From Caenorhabditis remanei (lineage: Eukaryota; Nematoda; Chromadorea; Rhabditida; Rhabditidae), in the NCBI RefSeq assembly GCF_010183535.1, contig NC_071331.1, positions 8,742,001-8,806,000 on the forward strand: a stretch of DNA of 64,000 nt, in the 5' to 3' direction. The notes under the pieces were generated by a model. The model worked only from the letters and a program-made list of their open reading frames with translations, was not told where the DNA came from and ran no database searches. Positions 17,881 through 30,935 of the stretch are shown one piece after another (position 1 is the first letter of the stretch; each line of letters begins with the position of its first letter). A program made the position numbers and the translations under genes.

Positions 17881-20800
17881 TTATTTGAGCCAAACTCCAT
17901 CAACAGTGACCAGTTGTCCGTCTCGTTTCTCCACGGTATCAGGCATCTTGAACCAATGTTCTCCTTCAACAATCTTGTGGTGAGTATCGAGCCACGAAGC
18001 ACTTGCACCGAAGAATGGTCCGAATTTCTCTGAAAATTTTCCTTTTAATGATGTTCACTAGAGCGCATTTACCATCGCAAGCCAATGGGCAGCTAGGGAA
18101 AGTAGTCTTGACGAAAACCTTATTCTGTTCACAAGCCCACCACGTGGCAACTCCATTTTCACGGCGACATGAGGCAGCCTGGAATGGAGCGGACCAGCAG
18201 TTCATGAGATCTTGACCGTATCTGAATAATTGAGTTTCTGGAAAATGCGCTCTACAGATAAAACGTACTTGCAACCGTTGGTAGCGTCATTGGCGGTGTT
18301 AGTGATATAGGTTTGGACGCATCCTTGGAGAATGTTCTGTCGAGTGTTGAGAACACGTTGTGGGCAGGTGAGACCTTCGTGTTCGAGGGCTGAAATTTTA
18401 TAGTTTGTAGTTAAGCTGCACATTTTTTTCTGTTACTAATTAGTCTTATTTTTCGAAAGAAAAAATCGCCGGTTATTGAACACAATGAGGAACCTTGCAA
18501 CTTATTTTTTCCATCTGTTTTTCACAAAACAATATTCTCCTCCCGCCCTTACTTACTATTAATTCCTGGGCCACAATTGAAGGACGAGTATTGTCGGTAG
18601 GTGGCTTCCACGGCGTAAGCCTATAATTATACCATCATTTTCTCCCTGTTTTTTTGCCTGTTCGAACACAATTTTTCTTGTTTTTTACTTACATTGTTAA
18701 TGTCTGTTTTCTTGATCAAATTCGAAATATCAAGACATCCACGGTTTCCGTGCATGCAGAGATTGAAGGTCTCGAGGCTGCTGAAAATTGGGAAATTTTT
18801 GATTTGACTGAGATTGGTTCATTAAGCTTAAAACAATCTTCAAAACATTTCTGGAAATGTTGAAACGTAGAATTTTAGGGATTTTCTAATTCTAGAAGCA
18901 TTAATAATTTTTCCGTTTCTTGTTTGTAATAAACTGAAGACCATTAGAATTAATTTAGTGAGAAATGTTCAGCTCGAACTATTATCTATTCATACGTATT
19001 CGTATATTGACTAAAACACCGCAAAATGAGAATCTATTGCAGTCTCAATTGCAGTCTCAAACTTTTCATAAACTTTTGTGACTGTTTTGAAACAGTAAGA
19101 TAATTTCTTCGCGTTGTGAGTAAACCCGAAAGACCGCGCTGTAGAAAACGGTGAAAAAATTGCGAGAATTATTTGATGGTATACCCCACAAGTTAATTGA
19201 AGTTAGCGAAACCGTCAATGAAAAAGCATAGCTTGTTACGAAAAGCAAATCAGGGAACAACTTTTACCATTTCAAAGTAATGACTTTATGCAGAAGCCAA
19301 AAGAGAAAAAAAATCTAGAAATTCAATAATCAGACTGGGCACAGAAAAACTATGTTCTATTGCACACGGCCTCAGCTTGTTATCAACATGAAATCAATGT
19401 GCAACTTTTACCATTTCAAGGTGACGACTTTACGCAGAAGCCAAAATGGAGAAAGTTTTAGAATTTTGAAGTTGAGTTCTCGTATTATTCACATAAATCT
19501 TTGTAGGCAGTATATTTAAAATTCGTAGATGCCCGAAGTGGATATTCTCAGGCTATAGTCGGGATGTATTGTTTTATCTTGTCGGGAAAAGCCTTATTAG
19601 AATTCGATAATTTTTCATCTTATTCACTCGGTGGTGAAACATCGAAATTTTTGAAGACGGTGGCTAAAATGCTTGAAAGTTTTAAGTTTTCTTCGTGCAG
19701 TTAATCATCTATACGATCGCGACCTCCACTACGATATGGTTCACAATTTTTTGTCTCTAACAGAATTCACTATTTTTCCGATCCTTGGTGTCCACTGATT
19801 TCAATGTAACTTTGTAAAAAATACATTCAGAGACGTATTGAGATTTTAGTGAATCTCACGAAATTCCCATCTTATCTGAAACAGTACTCACTTGCAAACA
19901 GTCAACATATCAGCAGTCTGTCCTGGATTTCTTCCGAACATGTACAAGAAATAGTTGTACATGATGGTGTAGTCCTTGAATAGCTGAGCAGATACGGTGT
20001 CATTCAATCCCAAGTTCATGGCCATGTTGTATTGACACGCTTGGAATTTCGCGTCGACGCATGACAAGTCTTGAGCGTAGCTGAAAGTGGAGGCGAGAAG
20101 AAGGCAGGCTGGAATTGGGAAAGAATTTAAATTTGAAAGAGAGACACATTAGTCGTTTGATATTGAATTGGTTCTGATGTTTAGAAACCGGGGAAGTTAT
20201 TTTTGCAGTTTCAGAACATTTCTAAAGTGAGCATTGAAATTTGGGTTTCATTAAACAGACATAATTTGGACTTTATAGGATACAAGGTTTGTTCCGACAT
20301 TTTGACAATAAACGCTGGCAGCTTCAAAAAATTCTGCAAGCATAACTGTTATAATTTTATTAGTTGAAGCTCAACTTATTCGTCAAGCTTAATGCGGAAA
20401 TCATAATTTTTTTTTAATTTTTCGAAAAAGCTTACGGAAATGCATATTCCAATAAAATGATCCCTGTTGTCAGTGATAAACCTTCTTTTATACCAAACTA
20501 ATCCCGCTTTGAAACATTGATATATGTTGAACTTTCAAACAGAAAATGGTTTGTAAGGTAAGATTGCATTCTAGAAATTCTCAAATTCACGCACAAACTT
20601 CTCGATGAGATTTCAATACGTCGACACAAATTCGTCGCAAATGCCTTTAATTTGAATTTGTTTTCCGCGAGATTCTGGGAGGCGCTGCGGTCGCGTCGCG
20701 AGCGCCACTGATATCTCTGTTAATCCTCATTTTTATGAAAAATAACTGAGCAAACAGGTACCTGTGCACCTATTTATTGTATTTAAGAGAAAGTTATATG

Positions 20801-22678
20801 AAAATTTAAACTACAGGAGCCCGAAAATTGATTTTGGCACGGTGCCAGAAGTCTACTGTAACCCTAAGATTCGCGTTTATCAGTAGAGAGCGTCAAATGA
20901 AAGCGATTTCGGACAACCCTGCTTGACGAGATGCTTTTTCCCGACTAGTTCAGTTCTAAGTAGTCACTTCGACAACGGATTGCTAGCAACCAAGTACATA
21001 ATGGATACTCGTGCAAAAATAATGTACTACTTGAAACTGAAAATTTTGAACCGCTGTTAGTGTTAATTCTTACTATTTCAAGTTTTTCTCAAGTTTCATA
21101 ACTACTGATAAAAATTTATTTTTCTAAAACTATTCCAATCAGTAGTCTGAAATAAGTGTCAAAGTGCTATAGCTTTTTGAAACAAAAACATGATTTGCTT
21201 CTGTTTCATTGAAAAAATATGGTTTCAAAAATAATTAAGGTTACATTCGAATTTCTAATTGTTCAACTCAATATCAAAATTTTCTGTTGGAAAAATGGTT
21301 TTTCCAAAATGGAAAAAATAGATTTTATGAAAACGTTCAATGATAAAGACTCAATTGGGCTTCTGTAACACACCTTCCTTCAGAACAAATGATTATGCTG
21401 AAACAGCTTTTTGAAAACTAATTGAACACACTTTAATATTTCTCAAGAATACGCAGTTTCACACACCCCATATTCTTTTCATAGAGAGCTTTTTTTCAGT
21501 TATAGAGCTGTGGAATGAGCTTTGAACAAAAAACATTTTCGAAGTTGACTCGCATGTGGAAGTGTTTTTAAAAACTTATAGAACTAGAGTTAGTTAGTTG
21601 AAACATAATTATTATAAATTGCCTCAAATACTTAGTAGGCAGCTTGTTTAGCTCATACAATTACTACCGACATCTTTCTTAGGTCTCGTAGGATTTTGCG
21701 GTTGTACGTTGTTATTATGATTTTCCAAATCTGACAGATTTGATGATCTAAAGTTAAGCTTACAAATAGCTGTGAGCAGTTGTAACGGTATTTAAAAGTC
21801 TTTTTTTTCCATTAACCCGTTTTTGCCGTGATCAGCTCAAATGCATCCTTTCGGGGACATGGTTTGTAACGGGAGTGTTAGAAAAGGATCTTTGAATATA
21901 TGAACAGGAATTTTTTAAATTGAATACACTGATTTTCTATGAAAAGATGAAGAAAATTCTGTTTCAAATAACTTGTAAAAAAGTGTATTTACATAGGATT
22001 TTGTTAAGTTTTGTACAAAAACGATCTTCGAAAGATTAACATTTTGTGAACTGACATTTTAAGGTTCTACATATCGGGAATTTAACTTAGGAAGCTCAAT
22101 CCATTATTGAAAATATAGCGCTCAAAATCGGAAAAGCATGAGGCACCCCTAGAAATTCTCACAATTTTCAGCTCGATTACACTCAAAACACTTTTTCTCA
22201 GAAAAAAGAGACAATTCAACGAAGGATCCAAGATCATTATTAGTATTCCACAAACCATATATAGGAAACAGAAGATACATTTTGGTATTCACTATTTCTT
22301 CAGACATGAGTATGGAGAATAAATTCTGAACGAACTGATTACTCTAGCTTTTGTTTGGGGTTCACTAGCCTAATCTTATCCAGAATTTATTGACAAATAA
22401 AGATTTTTCAGCATAATGACCCGTCTTTGAAACAGAAAATTTAGAGTATGCGAATTAGAAAAAAGTTTGGGAACATTTTGACCCGCGGTTCGAAACTGTT
22501 TTCAAAATAAGGAGACGAATACAGAATTTTGTAGAACAACTGCCAAATGTTCACTGTTTTTCAAAGTGAGTATAAACACTACTTTTTTTTCTATGTAGTA
22601 TTCGCAGTAATTTAGGACTTCCCTATCTCCTCAACAAAAAAATTCAAACTCACCGAGTACAGCTAAACCTTTCGTCAT
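17881..22678 (-). CDS. Secreted cysteine-rich protein, nematode-type, family not recognised
   Basis: Seven exons: 22654-22678, 19892-20108, 18693-18780, 18557-18620, 18269-18389, 18073-18221, 17881-18029. They give 813 nt and 270 residues in one uninterrupted frame. The N-terminus MTKGLAVLACLLLASTFSYA is a clear signal peptide; the mature part starts about QDLSC. It contains 14 cysteines (even number, so disulfides are likely), among them QACQYN, NLCMHG, GCKYGQDLMNCW and CPLAC, one or two N-glycosylation sites (e.g. NDT) and no membrane segment after the signal. The C-terminus is VDGVWLK. I infer an extracellular role and cannot assign a function. The first intron is 2.5 kb and holds several CTGTTTCA motifs. 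A decayed copy lies downstream at 7569-9560. By position it may be the gene between dld-1 and tra-3 that I recall on C. elegans LLC1, but I have not verified that. Confidence 0.88.
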
Positions 22679-23149
22679 CGTGAAAACAGTTCTAGCCCAG
22701 TAACAAACCCAGAACTGACTGAAAACTGACACAATTTCGTGTCGTCGTGGCACTTACACACACCATCTCGTTTTATCAGACTCTCATAAAAATCGTTATC
22801 ACTGAGTTTTGAGTGTCGGCATGCGACGAGAGCCAACACAAATGGCATTAAAAAGTGGCATACTTTTGGAGGTGACGACCGTTTTTAAGTTAGGGAGGAG
22901 TGGGGAAAAGATAGGTGTGGTTATGTGTGTTTTTGAAAGAAATTGAGAAGCGTGACTGAACATTTTGAAATTGGGGGGGAGAGGTGAACAAAGCAGAGAT
23001 TTTTAATTTAATGTTATTATAGCAAAGCCCCTGTTTCTAATAAGTGATAAACTTGTAGCAGTTGAAACAACTTATTCGTTTTTCAAATTCGTAGGTGGTT
23101 TCCAACATTAATTGGTATTCTATTTTTTCACTTGCTAAATATTAGCGCC

Positions 23150-23281
23150 GCAGGGTTCTAACAACTGCGCCCCACCGAAGTCTCCTAAAATGTCTCTATT
23201 TCTCTGCATCTCTCAATTTCCCATCTTATTTCCCTCAGTTTCAGTAGAGAGAGCAGTTGTCAGAACGCTGTGGTGCTAATA
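23150..23281. mobile_element. TATTAGC inverted-repeat element, short copy
   Basis: TATTAGCGCCGCAGGGTTCT at the left and GTGGTGCTAATA at the right, with aacaactgcgcccca mirrored by gagcagttgtcagaacgc. It is a 132-bp relative of the copies at 17072 and 17434. Confidence 0.7.
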
Positions 23282-23474
23282 TCTGTGTAGGAAAATCAAA
23301 AATCATCGAGTTGTAAGAAGCGCTGCGGATGTGCGTTTACGTTATCCACCTCAGATGTTAAAAAAAGCTAGTCAGTAAAACTGGAGCTCTGTTTCTAATA
23401 AGTCTTATTAATGTAACAGTTATAAGATTTTCAGTGTACATCTCGCAAACTTTCAAGAAACAGATTCAATTTAT

Positions 23475-23666
23475 TCAATGTTTCTGTGACTTGTAAACTG
23501 AAATGACACTTGGAAGAGCTTTTAAAACGGTGTTCCATTCTTCTGGAGCATTGAAAATCATAGAATTGTAAAAACGCCTTCGCCTACGCCTGCCCCAATG
23601 CTTCGAAGATAAAATCAATTTTTTTTTAAGTGTGTGAAACCGAAAAAATGCAACATCTTTCGCCAA
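23475..23666 (-). pseudogene. Possible C-terminal relic of a LINE reverse transcriptase
   Basis: A short minus-strand frame contains RRRRRRFYNSMIFNAPEEWN followed by ALPSVISVYKSQKH. The pattern of aromatic residues, WN, a short gap, LP and then a basic end resembles the tail of many non-LTR reverse transcriptases (W-N-x-LP ... FK). No upstream polymerase motifs are present. This is a weak match and could be chance. Confidence 0.25.
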
Positions 23667-24293
23667 AGGTAATAAAAATGAAAAATATTTAGAGAATAAT
23701 GGAAGTTACCTGAAACATTTTATAATTTTCGCTCTGCTGCTGCATCTAACGGAATGAATAATTCACTCCCATTTTTAAAAGTCTTGAAAACCAAAGGAAA
23801 CGGTGAAAATTAGGATTTTTACTTATGCGAGAAAGCAGTGGTAGTCGTTTTTTTTTCTGTGATCCGTAGTCGTAAAATTTATTTGACTTGTGTGAAGTTC
23901 CTTTTTCTTCAATCACTTTCCCATAATTACCATTTCAAGCAAAGTGACACTGTTCCAATTTGTTGTGTGTTTGTTATAGTTTCAGTGTTTCTTGACTCAT
24001 CGCATTTTTATCTTTTCTTGTATTGGCATGACTTATAGATCGAATTTGATAACAAAACAGCTAAAAACTATGGTCTTCCTAAAATCTGCGTGAAACAGTA
24101 AAAATTGCAACTTGTGCTGAAAAATGAGACAATACCACTGAAAGTTTATTATTTTTATTTTTTATACTGCTATTAACATGAGACTATGATAACGGAAAAA
24201 CTGCAGTTCATCTAACGATGAAACAGGAGATCATTTGTATAATTTATGTGTAATAGTTATGGATCTATTAGCAAAAAAGAATAAACTTTTCAG

Positions 24294-24375
24294 CTCTTCC
24301 CATGTTTCCTACTTCCTACTCTAACAATATTCCTCATCATTGAACTACAAAAAGCGAGAAAACACCAGAAAACTT
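24294..24375 (+). pseudogene. Isolated srw receptor exon relic
   Basis: After a TTTTCAG acceptor the frame reads LFPCFLLPTLTIFLIIELQK and then ARKHQK. This closely matches the start of exon 5 of the intact srw gene at 29729 (LLPCVLLPTLTIFLIIELQK). Neighbouring exons are missing, so this is the remains of a second srw gene upstream of the surviving one. Confidence 0.75.
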
Positions 24376-24639
24376 TTTTTCTAGTAGTAAAAATAGTTTT
24401 TTGCTTTTTTGCTGACTTATGAATAGGTACTTTGAGCAACTCAGCGCACTACACGACTTTGTCAAATTCCAATAAAATGTCCTCTTCGAAACATAAACTT
24501 TTTGTTTCACTTTAGATTTTGGGAATTTATTAATACGGTCTTTTTGATGATTTCAACATGACCTTTGAACACCCAGTTGAAAAAGGGAGTCTTCAAGATG
24601 TATCATGTGAAAATTTTCCAGCTCCTCCATTCCTTCTTA

Positions 24640-26830
24640 TACTCTCTGACCCACATGAACTGTTTTTGCAAAAGTATCAGCAGATGTATTTTTGTCTCAA
24701 TTTCGACCGAATTTTGATTTGTTTTCGAAAGGTAGAAAACAACCTACTGAAACATGATTCACCCATTTGTTTCTGTGAGCAAGTTTTCCGGTACACTACT
24801 TGACCCACATGAACTCTGCTTTCAAAAACTACTAGCAGGTGGTTCTTTGTGTCAAACATTTGCCGTCAATGATCAACTCCAAAAGGGAGTTTCCAGCTGT
24901 CTAATGCTTTTTCACATCCATAAGTTAGTTATGTTGATGTATACAGTCTCCATTGTTTTTTGAGTAAGATTTTTTTCTAAAAACCAATCGTTAGCAGCAT
25001 GGACGCTCGTTGAATGTTGGTCGGAAGAAACAGTAGAAGTTGTACATTTCAGCAACTGATTAATGGTTTTTCCAATATTGATGAGAAACACTGCAACTGA
25101 TATACAGTACCGCTCAAAAGCTTTCGTTGTTTTCAGTGCAGAATTACCAGGTTTGATAGTGCATTTCGGTGTCACCTGATTGTCAGAAGAATTTTATTTT
25201 GCATGGGTTAGACAGAGCAAAAACATCACATCATTTTTGTAGTTGACCCCTTTTTTGTAGAGACACTATCTTGAAAGTTACAGGTTCTCGAAGTGAAAAG
25301 TTCCAAAACTTCGCACAAAAAAAAAACTCGTCGGACGATCAGGTGATACCAAAAATTCACTATCAAACCTGGTATTTATCTTACTGAAAACAGCCAGAGT
25401 TGATATCCTTTTGAGCGGTACTGTAAGTGTTCTGGAAAAATAATACCACTCATCCAGTTGTACTCCTCAATAACTCGTATTATATTGTGGGACTATTATC
25501 AATAATACATATGGCATGTTTCGCAGTGATGTTAATTGTCTCGGGGAGAAAATTTGTCTCAATTGATAATGCTGACGTTGATTATCTTCAACAACGAGCG
25601 CAACTAACTAATTCTCTACAGTCCCGTGTAAGGAATAATAAGAAAAACGTTCCACAAAGACGGTTTGCGTTTTTTCAGGCTAGGGTTCTACAATTTGTGA
25701 TCAGTGAACTGAAAAATGATTTACTCTAGAATTGTTGTGGTACGTTGAAGAAACGGAGAATGTCTAACTAAAAAGTTTCTCGGTTTCCAAAAGAACACCA
25801 TGAATGGGATGAATGTTGTCTAGTTCATTGAACTTTTTGTTTTTCAGAAATTTATATGAAAACTTTTTGAAACATGACTTACCCGATTTTTCCTGCTAAC
25901 AATTTCCTTGTTTTACATCTACACAAACTCTGCTTCAAATATACCTGCTAATATTTTTTTCACATATGTTATACATGTTGATTGTCTAAAATATCATTCA
26001 ACTTTTCCGACCACATTTATTGTAAATGTGGTCGGAAATCCATCGGAAGCTGAAATCGCGCTTGCTGAATGTTGGTTGGAAGAAACAGTAGAAGTTGAAC
26101 TTTTTATACTTTTCGGTTTCATAGAATAGTGTTTGAAACAAATATTGCAGTTTCATAAAAATGTTAAGAGTTTGATTAAAATCGATCTGAGGTCCTTCTA
26201 AAGTTTTGAAAACGTGAATTTTTCATCGTTCCTATTAATCAGATCCCTCGTATTATATTTCGAGACAATTAACATTGACACATATTCCATGTTTCACATT
26301 GCTGTTAATTGGCCCGGGCATAAATTTATCTCAATTGATCGAATGTGGAACAATAAACACAACTAACAACTAATTCATAAACTGTCGTGCGAGAAAAAAT
26401 AAGAAAAACATACCAAAATAATGGTTCGCTATTTTTTAGTCTAGGGTTCGGAACCATTTATGAGAAATGGATTGAAAAATAAATTATTCTAGATTTTTTT
26501 ACTCCATAGAAACGGAAAATGTCTAACTAAAAAGCTTCTGGGTTCCCAAATGGGCTCCAATTGTTTGAGGCTGGTTATATATGTATCAAGAAATATATTA
26601 AGCTTCTTCAATTGTTGTTTCATTTCAGAAATGTACATGAAACCTTTTTGAAACACGACTTACCCAATTTTTTCTGCTTACAATTTTCTCGTTGTATACC
26701 TACACAAACCCCGTTTTTAAAAATGCCAGCAGGTGGATTATTGTGTCAAACACGTGTCGTCAATGATCAACTCCAAATCCAAATTTCCAGTGTTGTTTCT
26801 CATGCATTAAGCATGCTGGATGTCAACTGA
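24640..26830 (+). repeat. Tandemly repeated 5' region of the srw gene (three degraded units)
   Basis: The signature tgaaacatgayt-tacccatttt, then acmcaaact-yg, then ccagcaggtgg and tcaatgatcaactcc recurs near 24750-24890, 25865-25990 (partial) and 26640-26790. gaatgttggtcggaagaaac near 25013 recurs as gaatgttggttggaagaaac near 26069. The block 25470-25790 (cgtattatattgtgggac to atgtctaactaaaaag) recurs at 26248-26540. The third unit runs into the srw start codon. The 25427-25560 part still reads NNTTHPVVLLNNSYYIVGLL, resembling the receptor's first membrane segment, so unit copies carried exon sequence. Confidence 0.7.
25103..25425. mobile_element. Tc1/mariner-like foldback inside the srw upstream repeat
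   Basis: tacagtaccgctcaaaag at the left and cttttgagcggtactgta at the right, with arms including accaggtttgatagtg and its complement. TA borders and CAGTACC ends resemble Tc1/mariner termini. No transposase. Confidence 0.85.
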
Positions 26831-29800
26831 GAGTGTGTATTCCCTTGCTTCGAAAGCTTTTCCAAGTTATGATAATGGGACAAGAATCGATTTGTACAAT
26901 GTCTTGATTGCTTTTGAGTGAGTGCTAGGAAATATTGTGACAATTCTCTGCATAGATGAAGATTATCAGTAATACGAATTCCCTCTGAACCATAATTAGT
27001 AACAGAAACTGTAAAAAATTGTAAAAACTATTTCAGAAATGCCACCCATCCAGCTATCATTGTTAACATAATTGTATCTATACTAGGCGTAGCCACCACT
27101 TCTATCCATATCTATATTTTATCTAGGAAATCTATGCTGAAATCCTCCGTGACATCGATAATGATTGGGGTCGGTGTATGTGATTTCATGGCTTTACTAT
27201 CATCGATTGTATCCAATATTTTCTATTTGCTGATAGAGAAAAATGAGAAACCGTGGTAAGTCACAAATTGTAGACCATCATATCCAATCCGATTTCTAGC
27301 GACCCTCCCCTACCCTTACCATCATTTTATGCCTATTGGATAGCAGTAGTTATCTATGATTTATTCCGTCGCTCCTCCACTTGGCTCAGCGTGCTTATGG
27401 CTCTTATTCGTTGGGTTGTTATGAAATTTGGGACACGAAGAACTTTCAGAAAAGTCACTCTGGTTTCCTTTGGGGCTTGTGTGGTGCTAGGCACTGTTTT
27501 AGCGGGTTTACCAATATCTGGCCTATATTATTTCCGGTATGATATTATGAAAGTGAAGGATTGGGTGCCGTGGGAAAAGTGAGACTCGGATTTATTTTAC
27601 TGTTTCTGATAAGAAATATTTGTTCAGCTGTACTGGTGTCCCAGTAATGGAAGGTTATATTGTCTACACCCTGGTTCAGTCAACTTTATATACTGTAAAT
27701 AATGGAATTATCGGGAAAATTTTTCAATTGATCAATGGAGTTGTGTCAAAGGTTAGTGGGAGGGGAACGGAAAGCTAGGTGGTTATTCTTTATAAAAATT
27801 AGTTTTGAAAAAAGACGATACAGCATGATGAACGCTTTGTAATCTTCTAGATGAATCAGTGATTTTTTTGTGTTTCACTTGGTATTTTTACCTATTGAAA
27901 TTAGAAAGTTTTAATATGCATACTCTCTGCATAAAAGTGTCAGCTATTCTTGTGCGTGTTGGTGGACGAGTATGTCGTTAGCTAGTTAAAACAAAGATTA
28001 AGGCAATTGTCTGATGAGCCGGGTTCAGTGTCGTTTTGACTAATCTTAACAGATTCTTATGTATGCGCTGGCCTGAATGACATTTCGAAACAGTTCAGTA
28101 TTTTGTCAACGTTGGTGAAATGTCAGTAAACTATTGTCGTGTTTCACAAAGTTCATAAAATCTGCCATATTTTTTCTGTTTCTGATACTGACGTGTGCAC
28201 TGTCTCCCAGACTCCGAGAAAGAACTGCAAGGAAATTCTTGATCTACCCTCATGAAACGAAACATTTGAGAAATTAGCAAGCCTAAAACGTTATTACTTT
28301 AATTTTTAGCGTGAAGCTTAAGGTTAGAAATAAGAAAATTTCAGTTTTAGAATTATTCTGAGAGCATTATCCACCCATTCAATCCAAAAATCCTGGTTTC
28401 AGATATTATTTTAGGTCGAAAAGGCAATTTTTCATTTTGATTTTGGAAATATCTACGGGATTTGTTCATTTTTCAATATTATCCAACGAATGATAGCTCA
28501 AATCGTGCTCCGGAGTATTTTACACATTTCTGTAGGACGGTTTTCAATTTGCTCATTTGTTTTTGAGAAATCGATCAAATTCCGAATTTCTTTCAATTTT
28601 TTGTTATTTTCTCGAAAACTAATAAGCAAATTGAAAAACCGTCCTACAGAAATGTGTACAAATCTCCGGAGCACGTTTTGAGCTATCATTCGTTGGGTAA
28701 TGTTGAGAAATGAACAAATCCCGTAGATATTTCCAAAATCAAAATGAAAAATTGCGATTTCGACCTGAAAAAATATATAAAACCATGATTTTTTGGATTG
28801 AATGGGTTGATAATGCTTTCTGAATAATTCTAAAACTTGAATTTTATCATTCCTGACTTGGAGCTTTACTCTAAAAATCAAAAAAATAAATTAGTAGACC
28901 TGCTAATTTCTCAAAATTTTCGTTTCGTGACGGGAGATCAAATACTTCCTTGAATTTGCTTTTATCAGCTATTTCAAAAGTCCAACTTTTTCTCCAAAGC
29001 TTACTAGTTCGGTTTTCATAATACCAGGTACACCTCCGGAAACTCTGTTTGGATTTCTGATGTTAACTTTAAATTTCTTTCATTTTGTCTTTAGAGACTT
29101 TAGAGAGGGCAGTTTTTGAACGACTCATTTTCACAAGTTACTGTTTCAGGACATTTTTAAATTCTGGTACTAGCAAGTAGCCAGTAATCTCCGTTCTGTC
29201 CATTCTCAATAAAAGGAAAATTTTAATTCTCTTTTTCCATTATGTTGACCAGAAAAAAGTTGCGATTCACTAAATTTTTCTGTTTAGCAAAGTCATTAAT
29301 AATATCGACATACCCTAATTTTGTATCATTGATGATGCAGAAACATTTCTTAAAAACAGCATCAGCATTTGGTTTCTGTTTTTTACATTACACATGCCAA
29401 TTTTTACTCTCTCTGGTAGGGTTTTCAGATTTATAAAATACGCTTTTCTGACAAATAGTATACAATTCTAATGATAGCAGATGTCTTTATCTTTCAGAAT
29501 AAATGTTTGCGTTGAAACACGATATGATAATAACGTTAGTGTTTGCATGCACATTTTCACGAATTTCTGTTTCAGTAAACTTTTTAAGACTTATAGATCG
29601 TCAGTAGTCGATTCCGCGCAAATTTTCTCCATGGCAGAGAATTGAATTTTTTTTGAGCCAGCATATAATTTCATAACCCTAAATAACAGGAAATTCTTGA
29701 AGAAAAACACAATTTCAACACCTTTCAGCTTCTTCCCTGTGTCCTTCTTCCCACTCTAACTATATTTCTTATTATTGAACTACAAAAGGCGAAGAAAAAT

Positions 29801-30230
29801 CAGAGAATTTTGAATTCCTCCAATAACAACTTGACCACTACTGTCACTGAAAGAACCACTGGATTAGTTGTGTTCATGACAGTATCTTCATTTATAATTG
29901 AACTACCTGGTGGTATTATACGAGTCCTTCAATTCTTTTATACTGATTTGGGGTATTGGTAAGGTCAAATTCAACTTTTTGAAAAAATATTTCGAATGAA
30001 TTGATGTTCAGGAGGCTTGCAACATCTGTAGGTCAAATACTCAATGCTATGTTTTCATTAAATTCTGCACTTCATGGAATTATTTTTTATCTAATGTCGA
30101 CGCAATATCAGAAGAGTGTTAGCAGGGTTTTTAGGAGAAAGGTTAATTTGGTAATCGGTTCTTATCGCATGCATTTCGTTTTCAGCCTCCGAGGATAATA
30201 GTGGCTCATAGCAGTTTGCACTTGACATGA
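26820..30230 (+). CDS. Serpentine chemoreceptor, srw class (7TM GPCR)
   Basis: Seven exons: 26820-26917, 27037-27255, 27300-27578, 27628-27751, 29729-29958, 30012-30141, 30186-30230; 1125 nt, 374 residues, all GT/AG with consistent phase. Diagnostic srw features are SIHIYILSRKSM after TM1, a TM2 segment IMIGVGVCDFMALLSSIVSN, RRSSTWLSVLMALIRWVVMK (TM3, place of the DRY-like motif), extracellular cysteines (CDPP, CTGVPV), TM6 LVVFMTVSSFIIELPGGIIR, and the TM7 end with LMSTQYQKSV. srw receptors are nematode-specific, related to FMRFamide-receptor-like GPCRs and thought to sense peptides or environmental cues in the neuron membrane. The ATG at 26820 was chosen because its frame joins exon 2 exactly and gives a short glycosylatable N-terminus (NGT, NAT). 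The 2-kb fourth intron holds a foldback element and two CTGTTTCA sites. Confidence 0.88.
28239..28942. repeat. 700-bp foldback element in the srw intron
   Basis: ttgatctaccctcatgaaac at the left is mirrored by gtttcgtgacgggagatcaa at the right. The arms of about 330 bp include acaaatcccgtagatatttc and its complement. Apparent reading frames here are mirror products of the arms. Confidence 0.85.
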
Positions 30231-30935
30231 AAGAAATCAACGGTTTTGATTATTTGGAATTGATTATTTCTCACCAATAGAAAAAGAACATCAACTCTGA
30301 AAAACTATTTAATTTTATACAATGATTCTGAATCTGTAAACTTCCTAAAAATCATTCTGCTTTGGAACTATTTGTAAACTAGAATTACTTTCAAGTTGAT
30401 TAATTCCTTAGTAGAATGTGTACCCAGAAAAATAGTATCCAGAGAAACTGTATCCAGACACTCTGGAACATGAAAAGAATAAAGAAAAAATAACATAAAT
30501 TGAGTTCATTCAGCAATATTTATTACTTTTATATTCTGTTTTACAATTACCTGAAATTATTTCAATTTCTCGGTTCTGTGATTAAACAACAATAGAGAGA
30601 GACTTCTGTTTCACCACTTCTCTTAAAAAAAACAACTATTTCAATTTCTTTAGTGGAATTTTAAAAATTTTACAACAAATTAAACAACTAAGTTTTCCTT
30701 TAGTTGAATAATTGATTACTAGTGTAGTAAAAATCTCCATCTACATCAATCTATTTCAATTTCTTTTTGTGAAGCACTCAATTTCTTTCTTTTTTTTTCT
30801 TTTGTTTTCTAAAAATTATATTGTTCATGAATTAATATTTTTTCGCTATATCAAAAGTATGTTTGCACAATTTTTAGAAAGAAGGTTGTAGAAGCCGATG
30901 AATTTTTGAAGAAACAAAAACATTTTTTATCACCA

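Noticed and set aside
28490..28881. Open frames of 63 and 127 residues in the srw intron
   Set aside because: Both lie in the arms of the foldback element and mirror each other.
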